DNA of 64,000 nt from Streptomyces glaucescens. GTDB taxonomy: Bacteria; Actinomycetota; Actinomycetes; Streptomycetales; Streptomycetaceae. The stretch spans positions 5,870,501-5,934,500 of the forward strand of contig NZ_CP009438.1 of assembly GCF_000761215.1 (NCBI RefSeq). The letters run 5' to 3'. The notes beneath the pieces were generated by a model. That model made no database searches, was not told where the DNA came from, and saw nothing but the letters and a program-made list of their open reading frames with translations. Of this stretch, positions 1 to 8,487 are shown piece by piece. Made by a program: the position numbers and the translations under genes. Positions within the stretch are counted from its first letter, which is position 1. Each line of letters begins with the position of its first letter.

Positions 1-239
1 TGCTCGACCTGGTCGAGCGGCTGCGGGAGCGCGGCCACGCCGTCATCCTGATCAGCCACAACATGGCCGACGTCAAGGCCGTCGCCGACAAGGTGGCGGT
101 GCTGCGACTCGGCCGCAACAACGGCGTCTTCGAGGTCAAGACGACCTCGCAGGAGGAGATCATCTCCGCCATCACCGGCGCCACCGACAACGCCGTGACC
201 CGCCGTGCGGCACGCACCAACGGGGAGGTTTCCAAGTGA
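1..239 (+). CDS. xylG: Xylose-type ABC transporter ATPase, C-terminal end (partial)
   Basis: Only the last 78 codons are present; the gene begins left of the window. The visible part runs through the switch-histidine motif (LISHNM) that follows the Walker B strand of an ABC ATPase, then the usual C-terminal tail of the sugar-import (CUT2) ATPases. It energises uptake by the permease that follows. Its stop overlaps the GTG start of that permease by 3 bases, so the two are translationally coupled. The family and the permease point to a xylose or related pentose substrate, but with the N-terminal half missing the sugar is an inference from context. Confidence 0.85.
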   Translation, partial: LDLVERLRERGHAVILISHNMADVKAVADKVAVLRLGRNNGVFEVKTTSQEEIISAITGATDNAVTRRAARTNGEVSK

Positions 240-1534
240 GCACCGAAAAGACCTCCACCGCGGTCACGAAGGACGAGCACGTCGTGGAGAACCCGGAGGC
301 CGCCGCCGCGGCCGTCACCGCGGTGGACCCCCGCCTCCTCGTCCGCGAGGAAGGCCTGCTGGGCTACTGGACCGAGTTCAAGCGCAAGATGCGCGCCGGT
401 GAGCTGGGATCCCTCCCGGTCATCATCGGCCTGGTGATCATCTGCGTGGTCTTCCAGAGCCTGAACTCGGCGTTCCTGTCCGCGCAGAACATCAGCGACA
501 TCACCGTCACGATGGTCGGCACCGGCATGATCTCCGTCGGCATCGTCTTCGTGCTGCTGCTCGGCGAGATCGACCTGTCCGTCGGCTCGGTCAGCGGCGC
601 CTCCAGCGCCATCGCGGCCGTCCTCGCGGTGAACCAGGGCTGGCCGGAGTGGGCCGCGGTGCTCTTCGCGATCGCCGCCGGTGCCGCCATCGGCGCCGCG
701 CACGGCTTCTTCTTCGCGGTGCTGGGCGCCCCCGCCTTCGCGGTCACGCTGGCCGGTCTGCTCTTCTGGCTGGGCTTCATGCTCCAGACGCTGGGCGAGA
801 ACGGCACGATCAACCTCGACAGCGACGGCTTCATCGGCAAGCTCACCACGTACTTCTTCACGGACGTCGCCGCCGCGTACGGCCTGGCCGCCGTGGTGAC
901 CGCGGTCTTCTTCATCAGCTCCTTCCTGGGCAACCGGCGGCGCGACGCCGCGGGCATCCCGTCCCGGCCGCTGAACGAGACGATCCTGCGCACCGCCCTG
1001 CTCGCCGTGATCTCCTTCGCCGCGGCGTTCATGTACAACCAGTACAAGGGCCTGCCGCTGGCCACGGTGATCTTCCTGGTGTTCCTGGTCGCCACGGACT
1101 TCGTGCTGCGGCGCACCACCTACGGCCGCAAGGTCTTCGCCCTCGGCGGCAGCGTCGAGGCTTCCCGGCGCGCCGGCATCAACGTCACCGCGGTGCGGAT
1201 CTCGGTCTTCGCGATCTCCGGCGGTTTCGCGGCGATCGGCGGCCTCTTCCTGGCCTCCAAGATCGCCTCGGCCAACCAGAGCGCCGGTACCGGTGACCTG
1301 CTGATGAACGCCATCGCGGCGGCGGTGATCGGCGGTACCTCGCTGTTCGGCGGCCGGGGCCGCACCTGGAACGCCCTGCTGGGTGTCCTGGTGATCGTCT
1401 CCATCCAGTACGGCCTCCAGCTGGAGTCCATCGCCGAGCCGGTGAAGTACATGATCACCGCGGGTGTGCTGCTCACCACGGTCGTGATCGACTCGATCAC
1501 CCGGAAGACGCAGAAGACGGCGGGCCGCGCCTAG
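236..1534 (+). CDS. xylH: Xylose-type ABC transporter permease
   Basis: Integral membrane permease of the BPD_transp_2 (CUT2) family, 432 residues. After a hydrophilic N-terminus of about 60 residues there are roughly ten to twelve hydrophobic segments. Near residue 301 lies the family's cytoplasmic coupling loop ([14 protein letters not shown]), and around residue 361 the conserved [14 protein letters not shown] segment. It forms the channel of the pentose importer whose ATPase precedes it with a GTGA overlap; the binding protein gene should lie further upstream. The 432-residue length is long for a generic ribose permease (about 320) and fits the XylH subgroup. A hairpin follows the stop, so the operon probably ends here. 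Confidence 0.9.
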   Translation: MSTEKTSTAVTKDEHVVENPEAAAAAVTAVDPRLLVREEGLLGYWTEFKRKMRAGELGSLPVIIGLVIICVVFQSLNSAFLSAQNISDITVTMVGTGMISVGIVFVLLLGEIDLSVGSVSGASSAIAAVLAVNQGWPEWAAVLFAIAAGAAIGAAHGFFFAVLGAPAFAVTLAGLLFWLGFMLQTLGENGTINLDSDGFIGKLTTYFFTDVAAAYGLAAVVTAVFFISSFLGNRRRDAAGIPSRPLNETILRTALLAVISFAAAFMYNQYKGLPLATVIFLVFLVATDFVLRRTTYGRKVFALGGSVEASRRAGINVTAVRISVFAISGGFAAIGGLFLASKIASANQSAGTGDLLMNAIAAAVIGGTSLFGGRGRTWNALLGVLVIVSIQYGLQLESIAEPVKYMITAGVLLTTVVIDSITRKTQKTAGRA

Positions 1535-1553
1535 CCCCCGCCCTCACCGGAAC

Positions 1554-1587
1554 CTGTGCCCGGCGCCAATGGCGGTGCCGGGCACAG
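1554..1587 (+). terminator. Hairpin after the xylose transporter operon
   Basis: An 11-bp perfect stem (arms 1554-1564 and 1577-1587) with a 12-nt loop lies 19 bases after the permease stop. No U-tract follows, which is usual for Streptomyces terminators. It separates the sugar transporter from dxs. Confidence 0.6.
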
Positions 1588-1605
1588 TCGTGCCGGGGGG
1601 AACAT

Positions 1606-1611
1606 TAGACT
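1606..1611 (+). promoter_or_regulatory. Candidate -10 element for dxs
   Basis: TAGACT matches the actinobacterial TANNNT -10 pattern and lies about 48 bases before the GTG start of dxs, just after the upstream hairpin. No convincing -35 is visible. A transcript starting near 1618 would carry a leader of about 40 nt that includes the strong AAGGAGG ribosome site. Confidence 0.4.
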
Positions 1612-1658
1612 CGACGAGCCCGGCAACAGCTCAACAGCTCTACTGCAAGGAGGCACGG

Positions 1659-3581
1659 GTGCCGCTGCTGACCCGCATCAGGGGACCGCGCGATCTGGAC
1701 CGGCTCAGCCTGGAGGAGCTGGACCAGCTGGCCGGGGAGATCCGGACCTTCCTCGTCGACGCGGTCTCCAAGACCGGCGGCCACCTCGGCCCGAACCTCG
1801 GCGTGGTGGAGCTGACCATCGCCCTGCACCGTGTCTTCGAATCACCGAAGGACAAGGTGCTGTGGGACACCGGTCACCAGTCCTATGTGCACAAGCTGCT
1901 CACCGGCCGGCAGGACTTCTCGAAGCTGAAGATGAAGGGCGGCCTGTCCGGCTACCCCTCGCAGGCCGAGTCCGAGCACGACGTCATCGAGAACAGCCAC
2001 GCCTCCACGGTGCTCGGCTGGGCCGACGGCCTGGCCAAGGCGAACCAGCTGCTCCAGCGCGACGACCACGTCGTCGCCGTGATCGGCGACGGCGCGCTCA
2101 CCGGCGGCATGGCCTGGGAGGCGCTGAACAACATCGCCGAGGCCAAGGACCGCCCGCTGGTCATCGTCGTCAACGACAACGAGCGCTCCTACGCCCCGAC
2201 CATCGGCGGCCTCGCCAACCACCTCGCCACGCTGCGCACCACCGACGGCTACGAGCGCTTCCTGGCCCGCACCAAGGAGATCCTCGACCGCACCCCGGTC
2301 GTGGGCAGACCGCTGTACGAGACCCTGCACGGGGCCAAGAAGGGCCTGAAGGACTTCATCGCGCCGCAGGGCATGTTCGAGGACCTGGGCCTGAAGTACG
2401 TCGGCCCGATCGACGGCCACGACATCGAGGCGCTGGAGTCCGCGCTGGCCCGCGCCAAGCGCTTCGGCGGACCGGTCATCGTCCACTGCCTCACCGAGAA
2501 GGGCCGCGGCTACCAGCCGGCCCTCCAGGACGAGGCGGACCGCTTCCACGCCGTCGGCAAGATCCACCCCGACACGGGCCTGCCCATCGCCTCCTCCGGC
2601 GCCGACTGGACCTCCGTCTTCGGCGACGAGATGGTCAAGCTCGGCGAGGAGCGCGAGGACATCGTCGCCATCACGGCGGCCATGCTCCAGCCGGTCGGCC
2701 TGGACAGGTTCGCCAAGCGCTTCCCGGAGCGGGTCTACGACGTCGGCATCGCCGAGCAGCACGGCGCCGTCTCCGCCGCGGGCCTGGCCACCGGCGGGCT
2801 GCACCCGGTCTTCGCGGTGTACGCCACCTTCCTCAACCGCGCCTTCGACCAGGTGCTCATGGACGTGGCCCTGCATAAGTGCGGGGTGACGTTCGTGCTG
2901 GACCGGGCCGGTATCACCGGTACCGACGGCGCCTCCCACAACGGCATGTGGGACATGTCGATCCTCCAGGTCGTCCCCGGCCTGCGGCTCGCCGCCCCGC
3001 GCGACGCCGACCAGGTCCGCGCCCAGCTGCGCGAGGCCGTCCAGGTCGACGACGCGCCGACGGTGGTGCGCTTCTCCAAGGGCGCCGTCGGCCCGGCCGT
3101 ACCGGCGGTGGGCCGGGTCGGCGGGATGGACGTGCTGCGCGAGCCCGGCACCGACCGCCCCGACGTGCTGCTGGTCTCCGTGGGAGCGCTCGCGCCGATG
3201 TGCCTGGAGGTCGCGGCCCTGCTGGACCGGCAGGGCATCTCCACCACCGTCGTCGACCCGCGCTGGGTCAAGCCCGTCGACGAGGCCCTGGCCCCGCTCG
3301 CCGAGCGGCACCGGGTGGTCGTCACCGTCGAGGACAACAGCCGGGTCGGCGGTGTCGGCTCCGCGATCTCCCAGGCCCTGCGGGACGCGGGCGTGGACGT
3401 GCCGCTGCGCGACTTCGGCATCCCGCCGCGCTTCCTCGACCACGCCTCGCGCGCCGAGGTGATGGCGGAGATCGGCCTGACCGCGCCGGACATCGCCCGC
3501 CAGGTCACCGGCCTGGTGTCCAAGCTGGACGGGAAGTACGAGCGTGCCGCGGCCGACGAGATCGAGGCCGCCCGCGACTGA
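1659..3581 (+). CDS. dxs: 1-deoxy-D-xylulose-5-phosphate synthase
   Basis: Thiamine-diphosphate enzyme that condenses pyruvate with glyceraldehyde 3-phosphate, the first step of the MEP isoprenoid pathway. The 640-residue length is typical. Visible landmarks are the active-site His in GHQSYVHK (about residue 72), the TPP/Mg motif [16 protein letters not shown] (about 143-158), the catalytic Glu in IAEQHG (about 365), and the [15 protein letters not shown] segment of the pyrimidine domain. The C-terminal transketolase domain is complete. The GTG at 1659 was chosen because AAGGAGG sits 5 bases upstream; an in-frame ATG further left lacks a ribosome site. Streptomycetes often carry more than one dxs, so this may not be the only copy. 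Confidence 0.96.
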   Translation: MPLLTRIRGPRDLDRLSLEELDQLAGEIRTFLVDAVSKTGGHLGPNLGVVELTIALHRVFESPKDKVLWDTGHQSYVHKLLTGRQDFSKLKMKGGLSGYPSQAESEHDVIENSHASTVLGWADGLAKANQLLQRDDHVVAVIGDGALTGGMAWEALNNIAEAKDRPLVIVVNDNERSYAPTIGGLANHLATLRTTDGYERFLARTKEILDRTPVVGRPLYETLHGAKKGLKDFIAPQGMFEDLGLKYVGPIDGHDIEALESALARAKRFGGPVIVHCLTEKGRGYQPALQDEADRFHAVGKIHPDTGLPIASSGADWTSVFGDEMVKLGEEREDIVAITAAMLQPVGLDRFAKRFPERVYDVGIAEQHGAVSAAGLATGGLHPVFAVYATFLNRAFDQVLMDVALHKCGVTFVLDRAGITGTDGASHNGMWDMSILQVVPGLRLAAPRDADQVRAQLREAVQVDDAPTVVRFSKGAVGPAVPAVGRVGGMDVLREPGTDRPDVLLVSVGALAPMCLEVAALLDRQGISTTVVDPRWVKPVDEALAPLAERHRVVVTVEDNSRVGGVGSAISQALRDAGVDVPLRDFGIPPRFLDHASRAEVMAEIGLTAPDIARQVTGLVSKLDGKYERAAADEIEAARD

Positions 3582-3600
3582 CCCGCCGTACCGCCGCACC

Positions 3601-3652
3601 GCCGATGGGCCGGTTCCGCCACTGCCAGAAGTGGTGAAACCGGCCCATCGGC
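3601..3652 (+). terminator. Strong hairpin after dxs
   Basis: Two perfect 15-base arms (3601-3615 and 3638-3652) enclose a further short stem (CCACT/AGTGG) and a small loop. It sits 20 bases past the dxs stop and is the likely end of that transcript. Confidence 0.75.
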
Positions 3653-3730
3653 GTGAAACTGCCCGCGTCGGGGCTTACGCACAACGCCCCCTCTCGATCA
3701 TCAGGACGACGAGCGTGGGAGGTACGCCCG

Positions 3731-5254
3731 ATGAGCAGCACCCTCTTCCGGACCAAGAAGGTCGAGCAGTCCATCCTCGATACCGAGGAGCCCGAGCACG
3801 CCCTCAAGAAGTCCCTCTCGGCCCTCGACCTGACGGTCTTCGGCGTCGGTGTCATCATCGGCACCGGCATCTTCGTGCTGACCGGCACCGTCGCCAAGAA
3901 CAACGCGGGGCCCGCGGTGGCCCTGGCGTTCGTCGCGGCCGGGGTCGCCTGCGCGCTCGCCGCGCTCTGCTACGCCGAGTTCGCCTCCACGGTCCCGGTC
4001 GCCGGGTCCGCGTACACGTTCTCCTACGCCTCGCTCGGCGAACTGCCCGCCTGGACCATCGGCTGGGACCTCGTCCTGGAGTTCGCGCTGGGCACGGCGG
4101 TGGTGGCCGTCGGCTGGTCGGGCTACATCCAGTCGCTGCTGGACAACGCCGGCTGGAACATGCCCGCGGCGCTCGGCAGCCGGGAGGGCGCCGACGGCTT
4201 CGGCTTCGACATCCTCGCCGCGGTGCTGGTGCTCGCGCTGACGGTGATCCTCGTCATCGGCATGAAGCTGTCCGCGCGCGTCACCCAGGTCGTCGTCGCG
4301 GTCAAGGTGACGGTCGTCCTCGTCGTGATCATCGCGGGCGCCTTCCTCATCAAGGGATCCAACTACGACCCGTTCGTCCCGAAGGCCCAGGAGGTCCCGG
4401 CCGGCGACAGCCTCCAGTCGCCGCTCATCCAGCTCATGTTCGGCTGGGCCCCCTCGAACTTCGGCGTGATGGGCATCTTCACCGCCGCGTCCGTCGTCTT
4501 CTTCGCCTTCATCGGCTTCGACGTCGTCGCCACCGCCGCGGAGGAGACCCGCAACCCGCAGCGCGACATGCCGCGCGGCATCCTCGGGTCGCTGCTGATC
4601 TGCACCACGCTGTACGTCCTCGTCTCGATCGTCGTCACCGGTATGCAGCACTACAGCGAACTGTCCGTCGACGCCCCCCTCGCCGACGCCTTCAAGGCCA
4701 CCGGGCACCCCTGGTACGCGGGCTTCATCAGCTTCGGCGCCGCCGTCGGCCTCACCACCGTCTGCATGATCCTGCTGCTGGGCCAGACCCGGGTGTTCTT
4801 CGCGATGAGCCGCGACGGACTGCTGCCGCGGTTCTTCTCCCGCGTCCACCCCAGGTTCCGCACCCCGCACCGCCCGACCATCCTGCTCGGCGTGATCATC
4901 GCCGTCCTCGCGGGCTTCACCCCGCTCACGGAACTGGCCGCGCTGGTCAACATCGGCACCCTGTTCGCCTTCGTGGTGGTGGCCATCGGTGTGATCATCC
5001 TCCGCCGCACCCGCCCCGACCTGCCCCGGTCCTTCCGCACCCCCTGGGTGCCGGTCATCCCGATCCTGTCCGTGGGCGCCTCGCTGTGGCTGATGCTCAA
5101 CCTGCCCGCCGAGACCTGGATCCGGTTCGGCATCTGGATGGCGGCCGGCTTCGTCGTGTACTTCCTCTACGGCCGCTCCCACAGCCGCCTCGGCCGGCAC
5201 CAGGAGACCACGGTGGACGACGTCGTCGAAGGCCACCCGCACCCGGACCGGTAG
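3731..5254 (+). CDS. APC-superfamily (CAT-type) amino acid permease
   Basis: A 507-residue polytopic membrane protein with about 12 hydrophobic segments. The first segment carries the APC signature GVGVIIGTGIFVLTG near residues 38-52, and the segment around the middle (FFAFIGFDVVATAAEET) is typical of the cationic amino acid transporter subgroup, as in YfnA/GkApcT. The likely role is proton-coupled uptake of amino acids; substrate cannot be read from sequence. The ATG at 3731 has GGGAGG 8 bases before it. The gene stands alone between two hairpins and is probably monocistronic. Confidence 0.9.
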   Translation: MSSTLFRTKKVEQSILDTEEPEHALKKSLSALDLTVFGVGVIIGTGIFVLTGTVAKNNAGPAVALAFVAAGVACALAALCYAEFASTVPVAGSAYTFSYASLGELPAWTIGWDLVLEFALGTAVVAVGWSGYIQSLLDNAGWNMPAALGSREGADGFGFDILAAVLVLALTVILVIGMKLSARVTQVVVAVKVTVVLVVIIAGAFLIKGSNYDPFVPKAQEVPAGDSLQSPLIQLMFGWAPSNFGVMGIFTAASVVFFAFIGFDVVATAAEETRNPQRDMPRGILGSLLICTTLYVLVSIVVTGMQHYSELSVDAPLADAFKATGHPWYAGFISFGAAVGLTTVCMILLLGQTRVFFAMSRDGLLPRFFSRVHPRFRTPHRPTILLGVIIAVLAGFTPLTELAALVNIGTLFAFVVVAIGVIILRRTRPDLPRSFRTPWVPVIPILSVGASLWLMLNLPAETWIRFGIWMAAGFVVYFLYGRSHSRLGRHQETTVDDVVEGHPHPDR

Positions 5255-5274
5255 CCGCCGGCGCCGGCTACGGC

Positions 5275-5295
5275 ACGCCGTCGGCCCGCCCGCTG
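5275..5295 (+). repeat. 21-nt exact repeat, copy 1
   Basis: This 21-base intergenic stretch recurs exactly at 54818-54838. Both copies are on the + strand and lie 50-60 bases before the start codon of the next gene. Here it sits just before the hairpin ahead of the glycosyltransferase gene. No function is known to me. Confidence 0.6.
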
Positions 5296-5339
5296 TCCGG
5301 CCCCGTATGTCCTGCTCCGGCGGGATGTGCGGGGCCGGA
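5296..5339 (+). terminator. Hairpin after the amino acid permease
   Basis: A perfect 10-bp stem (5296-5305 with 5330-5339) and a 24-nt loop fill most of the gap between the permease stop and the next gene. It ends immediately before the candidate promoter of the downstream gene. Confidence 0.55.
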
Positions 5340-5345
5340 TAGCGT
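5340..5345 (+). promoter_or_regulatory. -10 element of a likely leaderless gene
   Basis: TAGCGT ends 7 bases before the ATG at 5353 and no Shine-Dalgarno sequence is present. This spacing is what a leaderless transcript starting at the A of ATG would need. Confidence 0.45.
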
Positions 5346-5352
5346 ACGCCGC

Positions 5353-6792
5353 ATGCACGCAGAGCTGATCACCTCGGCACACACCGTCACGGCGCCGCGC
5401 GCCGGCCGCGGCTACTGGCGGCGGCTGCTGCCCGTGCTGGCCCTGCTCGCCTGCCTCACCCGGCTGCCCTCCTTCGCCCGTCCGCTGTGGAACCCCGACG
5501 AGGGCTACCTCGCCGTCCAGGCACGGATACTGGCGCACGGCGGGCGGCTCTACGAGACGGTCGTGGACCGCAAACCGCCGCTGGTGCCCTGGCTGTACGA
5601 GGCGGCCTTCGCGGTGACCGGCTCCGGCTCGCTCACCTCCGTCCGGGTGCTCGCGATCCTCGCCCAGCTGCTCACGGCCGTCCTGCTGGCCTCGCTCGCC
5701 CGGCGCCGCTGGGGCGACCGCGCGGGCCGCACCGCCGGGGTGCTCCATCTGCTGGTCTCCGTGGGGCTCAACCCGCAGGACGCGCAGGCCGCCGGCTTCG
5801 AGGTGTTCATGCTGCCCGGCACCGCCGCCGCGATGTGGTGCGCCGACCGGCGCCGCTGGGGCGCGGCGGGGGTGGCCGTCGCCTGCGCCGCTCTCGCCAA
5901 GCAGACCGGCGGGGCGGTGCTGCTGCCGGTGGCCTGGCTGTGCCTCAGCTCGGGCGCCGCCCGCACCGGGCTGCCGCGCCTGGCCGCCGGCGCGGCCCTG
6001 CCCGTGCTGGCGGCCGCGCTGCTCACGGACCCGGCCGGGTTCCTGTTCTGGACGGTCACCGGATCCACGGCCTACGCCGCCTTCAGCGGTTCCCCGCTGC
6101 ACGCCCTGACCCGGGCGCTGGCCAACGCGGCGATCCTGGCGGGGGCGTGCGCGGGCCTGCTGGTCCCCGTGGCGCGGGCGCCGCGCACCGGGCCCGTCGA
6201 CCTGTGGCTGTGGCTGGCGGCGTCGGCGGGCGCGGTGCTGACCGGTTTCCACTTCTTCGGCCACTACTACCTGCAGCTGCTGCCCCCGCTCGCCCTGCTG
6301 GCCACCGCAGCCCTGCACACCCGGCCCCGGGCACGGCCGGGGCGGGCGGTCCTCGTCTCCGGCTGCGCGTGCGCCGTGTTCCTGGGCTGGGGCCTGGCCG
6401 CGCCGCGCACCGAGCTCGCCCACGCCCAGCGCCTGGCCGCGGCCACCGCCCACCGCACGGCCCCCGGCGACCGCGTCCTCATCTGGGGCATGCACCCGGA
6501 GACGTACTGGCTCGCCGGCCGCGCCCCCGCCACCCGCTACCTCACCGCCGGACTGCTCACCAACTACAGCGGCGGACGCGACGGCTCCGGCGTCGGCGAG
6601 CGGTACGCCGTGGACGGCGCCTGGCCGGTGTTCCGGCGGGAGCTGGCCGACCCCCCGGTCCTCATCGTCGACGACTCCCGCGGCAAGCCGTACCGCCCCG
6701 GCCGGCTGCCGACCCTGCGCGGGCTGCTCGCCGACCGGTACCGGCCGGCCGGCACGGTCGACGGGGCGGTGCTCTACACGCGGATCCGCTGA
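5353..6792 (+). CDS. GT-C membrane glycosyltransferase (ArnT/PMT-like)
   Basis: A 479-residue polytopic membrane protein with the layout of dolichyl-phosphate-mannose or ArnT-type GT-C glycosyltransferases. A first membrane helix is followed by an extracytoplasmic loop with an acidic pair (NPDEGYLAVQ, D49-E50), then DRKPPLVPWLYE and alternating helices. These enzymes move a sugar from a polyprenyl-phosphate donor onto a lipid, protein or polymer outside the membrane. The C-terminal 130 residues are more soluble and end without a further membrane span. Donor and acceptor are unknown. The start is supported by a -10 element correctly spaced for a leaderless mRNA. Confidence 0.8.
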   Translation: MHAELITSAHTVTAPRAGRGYWRRLLPVLALLACLTRLPSFARPLWNPDEGYLAVQARILAHGGRLYETVVDRKPPLVPWLYEAAFAVTGSGSLTSVRVLAILAQLLTAVLLASLARRRWGDRAGRTAGVLHLLVSVGLNPQDAQAAGFEVFMLPGTAAAMWCADRRRWGAAGVAVACAALAKQTGGAVLLPVAWLCLSSGAARTGLPRLAAGAALPVLAAALLTDPAGFLFWTVTGSTAYAAFSGSPLHALTRALANAAILAGACAGLLVPVARAPRTGPVDLWLWLAASAGAVLTGFHFFGHYYLQLLPPLALLATAALHTRPRARPGRAVLVSGCACAVFLGWGLAAPRTELAHAQRLAAATAHRTAPGDRVLIWGMHPETYWLAGRAPATRYLTAGLLTNYSGGRDGSGVGERYAVDGAWPVFRRELADPPVLIVDDSRGKPYRPGRLPTLRGLLADRYRPAGTVDGAVLYTRIR

Positions 6793-6810
6793 TCCGGCCC
6801 GCTCCCGGGC

Positions 6811-6850
6811 AGCGGGGCCCCCGCTCCACGCGCAGCTCCCGGGCCCCGCT
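6811..6850. terminator. Bidirectional hairpin between convergent genes
   Basis: A 10-bp perfect stem (6811-6820 with 6841-6850) and a 20-nt loop lie between the glycosyltransferase stop and the stop of the opposite-strand NYN gene, so it can serve both. Confidence 0.55.
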
Positions 6851-6904
6851 CCCGCGTGGCCCGCCGTGCCGCGACGCCCGGTGACCCTCATGCGGGGCCT
6901 CGGG

Positions 6905-7285
6905 TCAGCCCGCCCCGCCCTCGGCCCGCAGTGCGCGCGGTCCCACGACCCGGGCGCCCAGCTCCGTCACCCGGCGGCGCAGTTCCCGGTCGGCCGTGAC
7001 GACCAGGCACGGCCGCTCCCCGGCCGCCGCGACCAGCTCCACCATCCGGTCGTCACCGCTGCCCGGCGCGGACTCCACCCGCACCCCGGGCACCGACCCG
7101 ACGCCCCGGGCCGCCCCCTCCACCACCAGCACAATCTCCACGGGCCCCGGACACCCGGGCACCCCGTCCGCGGCGAGCCGGTCCCGCAGCCGTTCCGCCG
7201 CCCCCCGGCGGTCCCGCCACCACCCGTCCGGCACCGACCCGACGACGTTCGCGGCGTCGACGATCACCAGCAGCGCGTCACTCAT
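6905..7285 (-). CDS. NYN (YacP-like PIN-fold) domain protein
   Basis: A 126-residue protein that is essentially one NYN domain, the PIN-like metal-dependent RNase fold. The N-terminal strand ends in D10 followed by N13 (VIVDAANVVGS). The middle acidic cluster is D78-D79 (SGDDRMVEL), and D99 lies in VVTADRELRRRV. These match the acidic metal-binding positions of the family and the last motif closely resembles YacP/Rae1. A role in RNA cleavage is therefore likely but untested here. It is convergent with the glycosyltransferase and divergent from the next gene with only 62 bases between the starts. Confidence 0.75.
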   Translation of the reverse strand: MSDALLVIVDAANVVGSVPDGWWRDRRGAAERLRDRLAADGVPGCPGPVEIVLVVEGAARGVGSVPGVRVESAPGSGDDRMVELVAAAGERPCLVVTADRELRRRVTELGARVVGPRALRAEGGAG

Positions 7286-7335
7286 GGGGCCAGGCTCCCA
7301 CGGCCCCCGGGCGCGGCGGGCCCGGGCCCCACGGC

Positions 7336-7341
7336 TAGAGT
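7336..7341 (+). promoter_or_regulatory. -10 element of a likely leaderless gene
   Basis: TAGAGT, a near-ideal actinobacterial -10, ends exactly 6 bases before the GTG at 7348, and the gene has no Shine-Dalgarno sequence. Transcription would start at the initiation codon. Confidence 0.6.
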
Positions 7342-7347
7342 GGCCTC

Positions 7348-8376
7348 GTGTCGATGGTCCGTACTGTGAAGGGCAACTGGCTCATACGCGGCCGGGACGG
7401 CCGGCTCGGCGTCTACCTGCCGACGGACGACGCGGTCCTGTACCGGGCCGAGCGCGTCCCCGGCGGCCCCTGGGAGAGCCCCCGCAAGGCGGGCGGCGAC
7501 CAGACGCTGCACGCCGGTTTCGGGGTCGGGCAGGGCCCCGACGGCTACGCCCACCTGGTCGCCTGGCGCCCCACCCCAGCCGGTGGGGCCGAACTGGTGC
7601 ACTCCACCCACTTCCGCCCGCTGCTCGCCCCGCTCGACTGGACGCCCTTCGGGCACCCCAACAAGGACGCCGACCGCACGGGCGACCCCGTCGTCGCCGT
7701 CGACGTCGAGGGGCGGGCGCACCTCTTCGTCCGCAACCGCGGCAAGGGCGTGTCGATGCGCAACCAGAAGGAGCGCGGCGGCCTCAACGCCTGGCACGAC
7801 CTGCGCGGCTCCAAGGTGCAGGAACTCATCGCGGTCACCGGGGAGTCGGGCCGTATCGAGGTGTACGCGGCCAGCCCCACCGCCATCCTGCGCTGGTACC
7901 AGCAGGAGCCGGGCCGGCGCCCGGTGGCGGCCGATCCGCTGCCCGTCACGATCGAGCCGGGCACCCTGGCGGCGCTGCCCACCTCCAAGGAGCACACCAC
8001 CCTCTTCTACGCCGACCCCGAGGGCATGCTGTACGCGTGGCGGCCCGACGCCGGGCCCAGGGCACTGCTGCCCGTGGCCGGCCCCGGCCCGGTGACCGTG
8101 CTGCGCTGCGACATCGACGGTCACGACTGCACGCTCCTCGCCCAGCGCTCCGCCTCCGGCCGGGTCGCGTTCGCCGCGTACCCGACCGAACAGGAGACGG
8201 CCGGCCTGTGGTGGACGGAGTCCGGCCCCGAACTGCCCGAGGGCACGCGGGTGGCCCTCGCCCAGGACGCCACGGACCGGGTCGTCGCGGCGACCCTCAC
8301 CCCGGACGGCACCCTGCGGGTGGCGCGGCGCAAGGACGAACCGGGGCTGGCCCTGGAGGCCTGGCGGACGGTCTGA
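7348..8376 (+). CDS. Conserved protein with lectin-like propeller repeats
   Basis: I do not recognise a named family for this 342-residue soluble protein. It has no signal peptide or membrane span. It shows recurring beta-strand units such as VVAVDVEGRAHLFVRNRGKG and IEVYAASPTAILRWYQQEPG, with spaced Trp and Gly and the V-D-x-x-G-R-x-x-L-F-V-R pattern of PLL/fucolectin-type or sialidase-type beta-propellers. That fold is an inference from strand spacing. It could bind glycans or simply be a structural propeller. GTG 7348 was chosen because a perfectly placed -10 precedes it; the ATG two codons later is an alternative. It is convergent with fadB across a strong hairpin. Confidence 0.65.
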   Translation: MSMVRTVKGNWLIRGRDGRLGVYLPTDDAVLYRAERVPGGPWESPRKAGGDQTLHAGFGVGQGPDGYAHLVAWRPTPAGGAELVHSTHFRPLLAPLDWTPFGHPNKDADRTGDPVVAVDVEGRAHLFVRNRGKGVSMRNQKERGGLNAWHDLRGSKVQELIAVTGESGRIEVYAASPTAILRWYQQEPGRRPVAADPLPVTIEPGTLAALPTSKEHTTLFYADPEGMLYAWRPDAGPRALLPVAGPGPVTVLRCDIDGHDCTLLAQRSASGRVAFAAYPTEQETAGLWWTESGPELPEGTRVALAQDATDRVVAATLTPDGTLRVARRKDEPGLALEAWRTV

Positions 8377-8432
8377 ACCGGCCGGCACACGGCCGTGTCC
8401 GGCGGCCGGCCTTCGCACACGGCGGACGAGAA

Positions 8433-8466
8433 GGTGCCCCGCACACCTGCTGGTGTGCGGGGCACC
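8433..8466. terminator. Bidirectional terminator between convergent genes
   Basis: A perfect 15-bp stem (8433-8447 with 8452-8466) with the 4-nt loop TGCT lies between the propeller protein and the fadB stop on the other strand. Confidence 0.8.
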
Positions 8467-8487
8467 GTCGTCGGGCCAAGGGCGCCG

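Noticed and set aside
1842-3599. Long leftward open frames opposite dxs and similarly opposite many other genes
   Set aside because: GC-rich Streptomyces genes leave long antisense frames open. These lack ribosome sites and family motifs and are rich in Ala, Gly, Arg and Pro.
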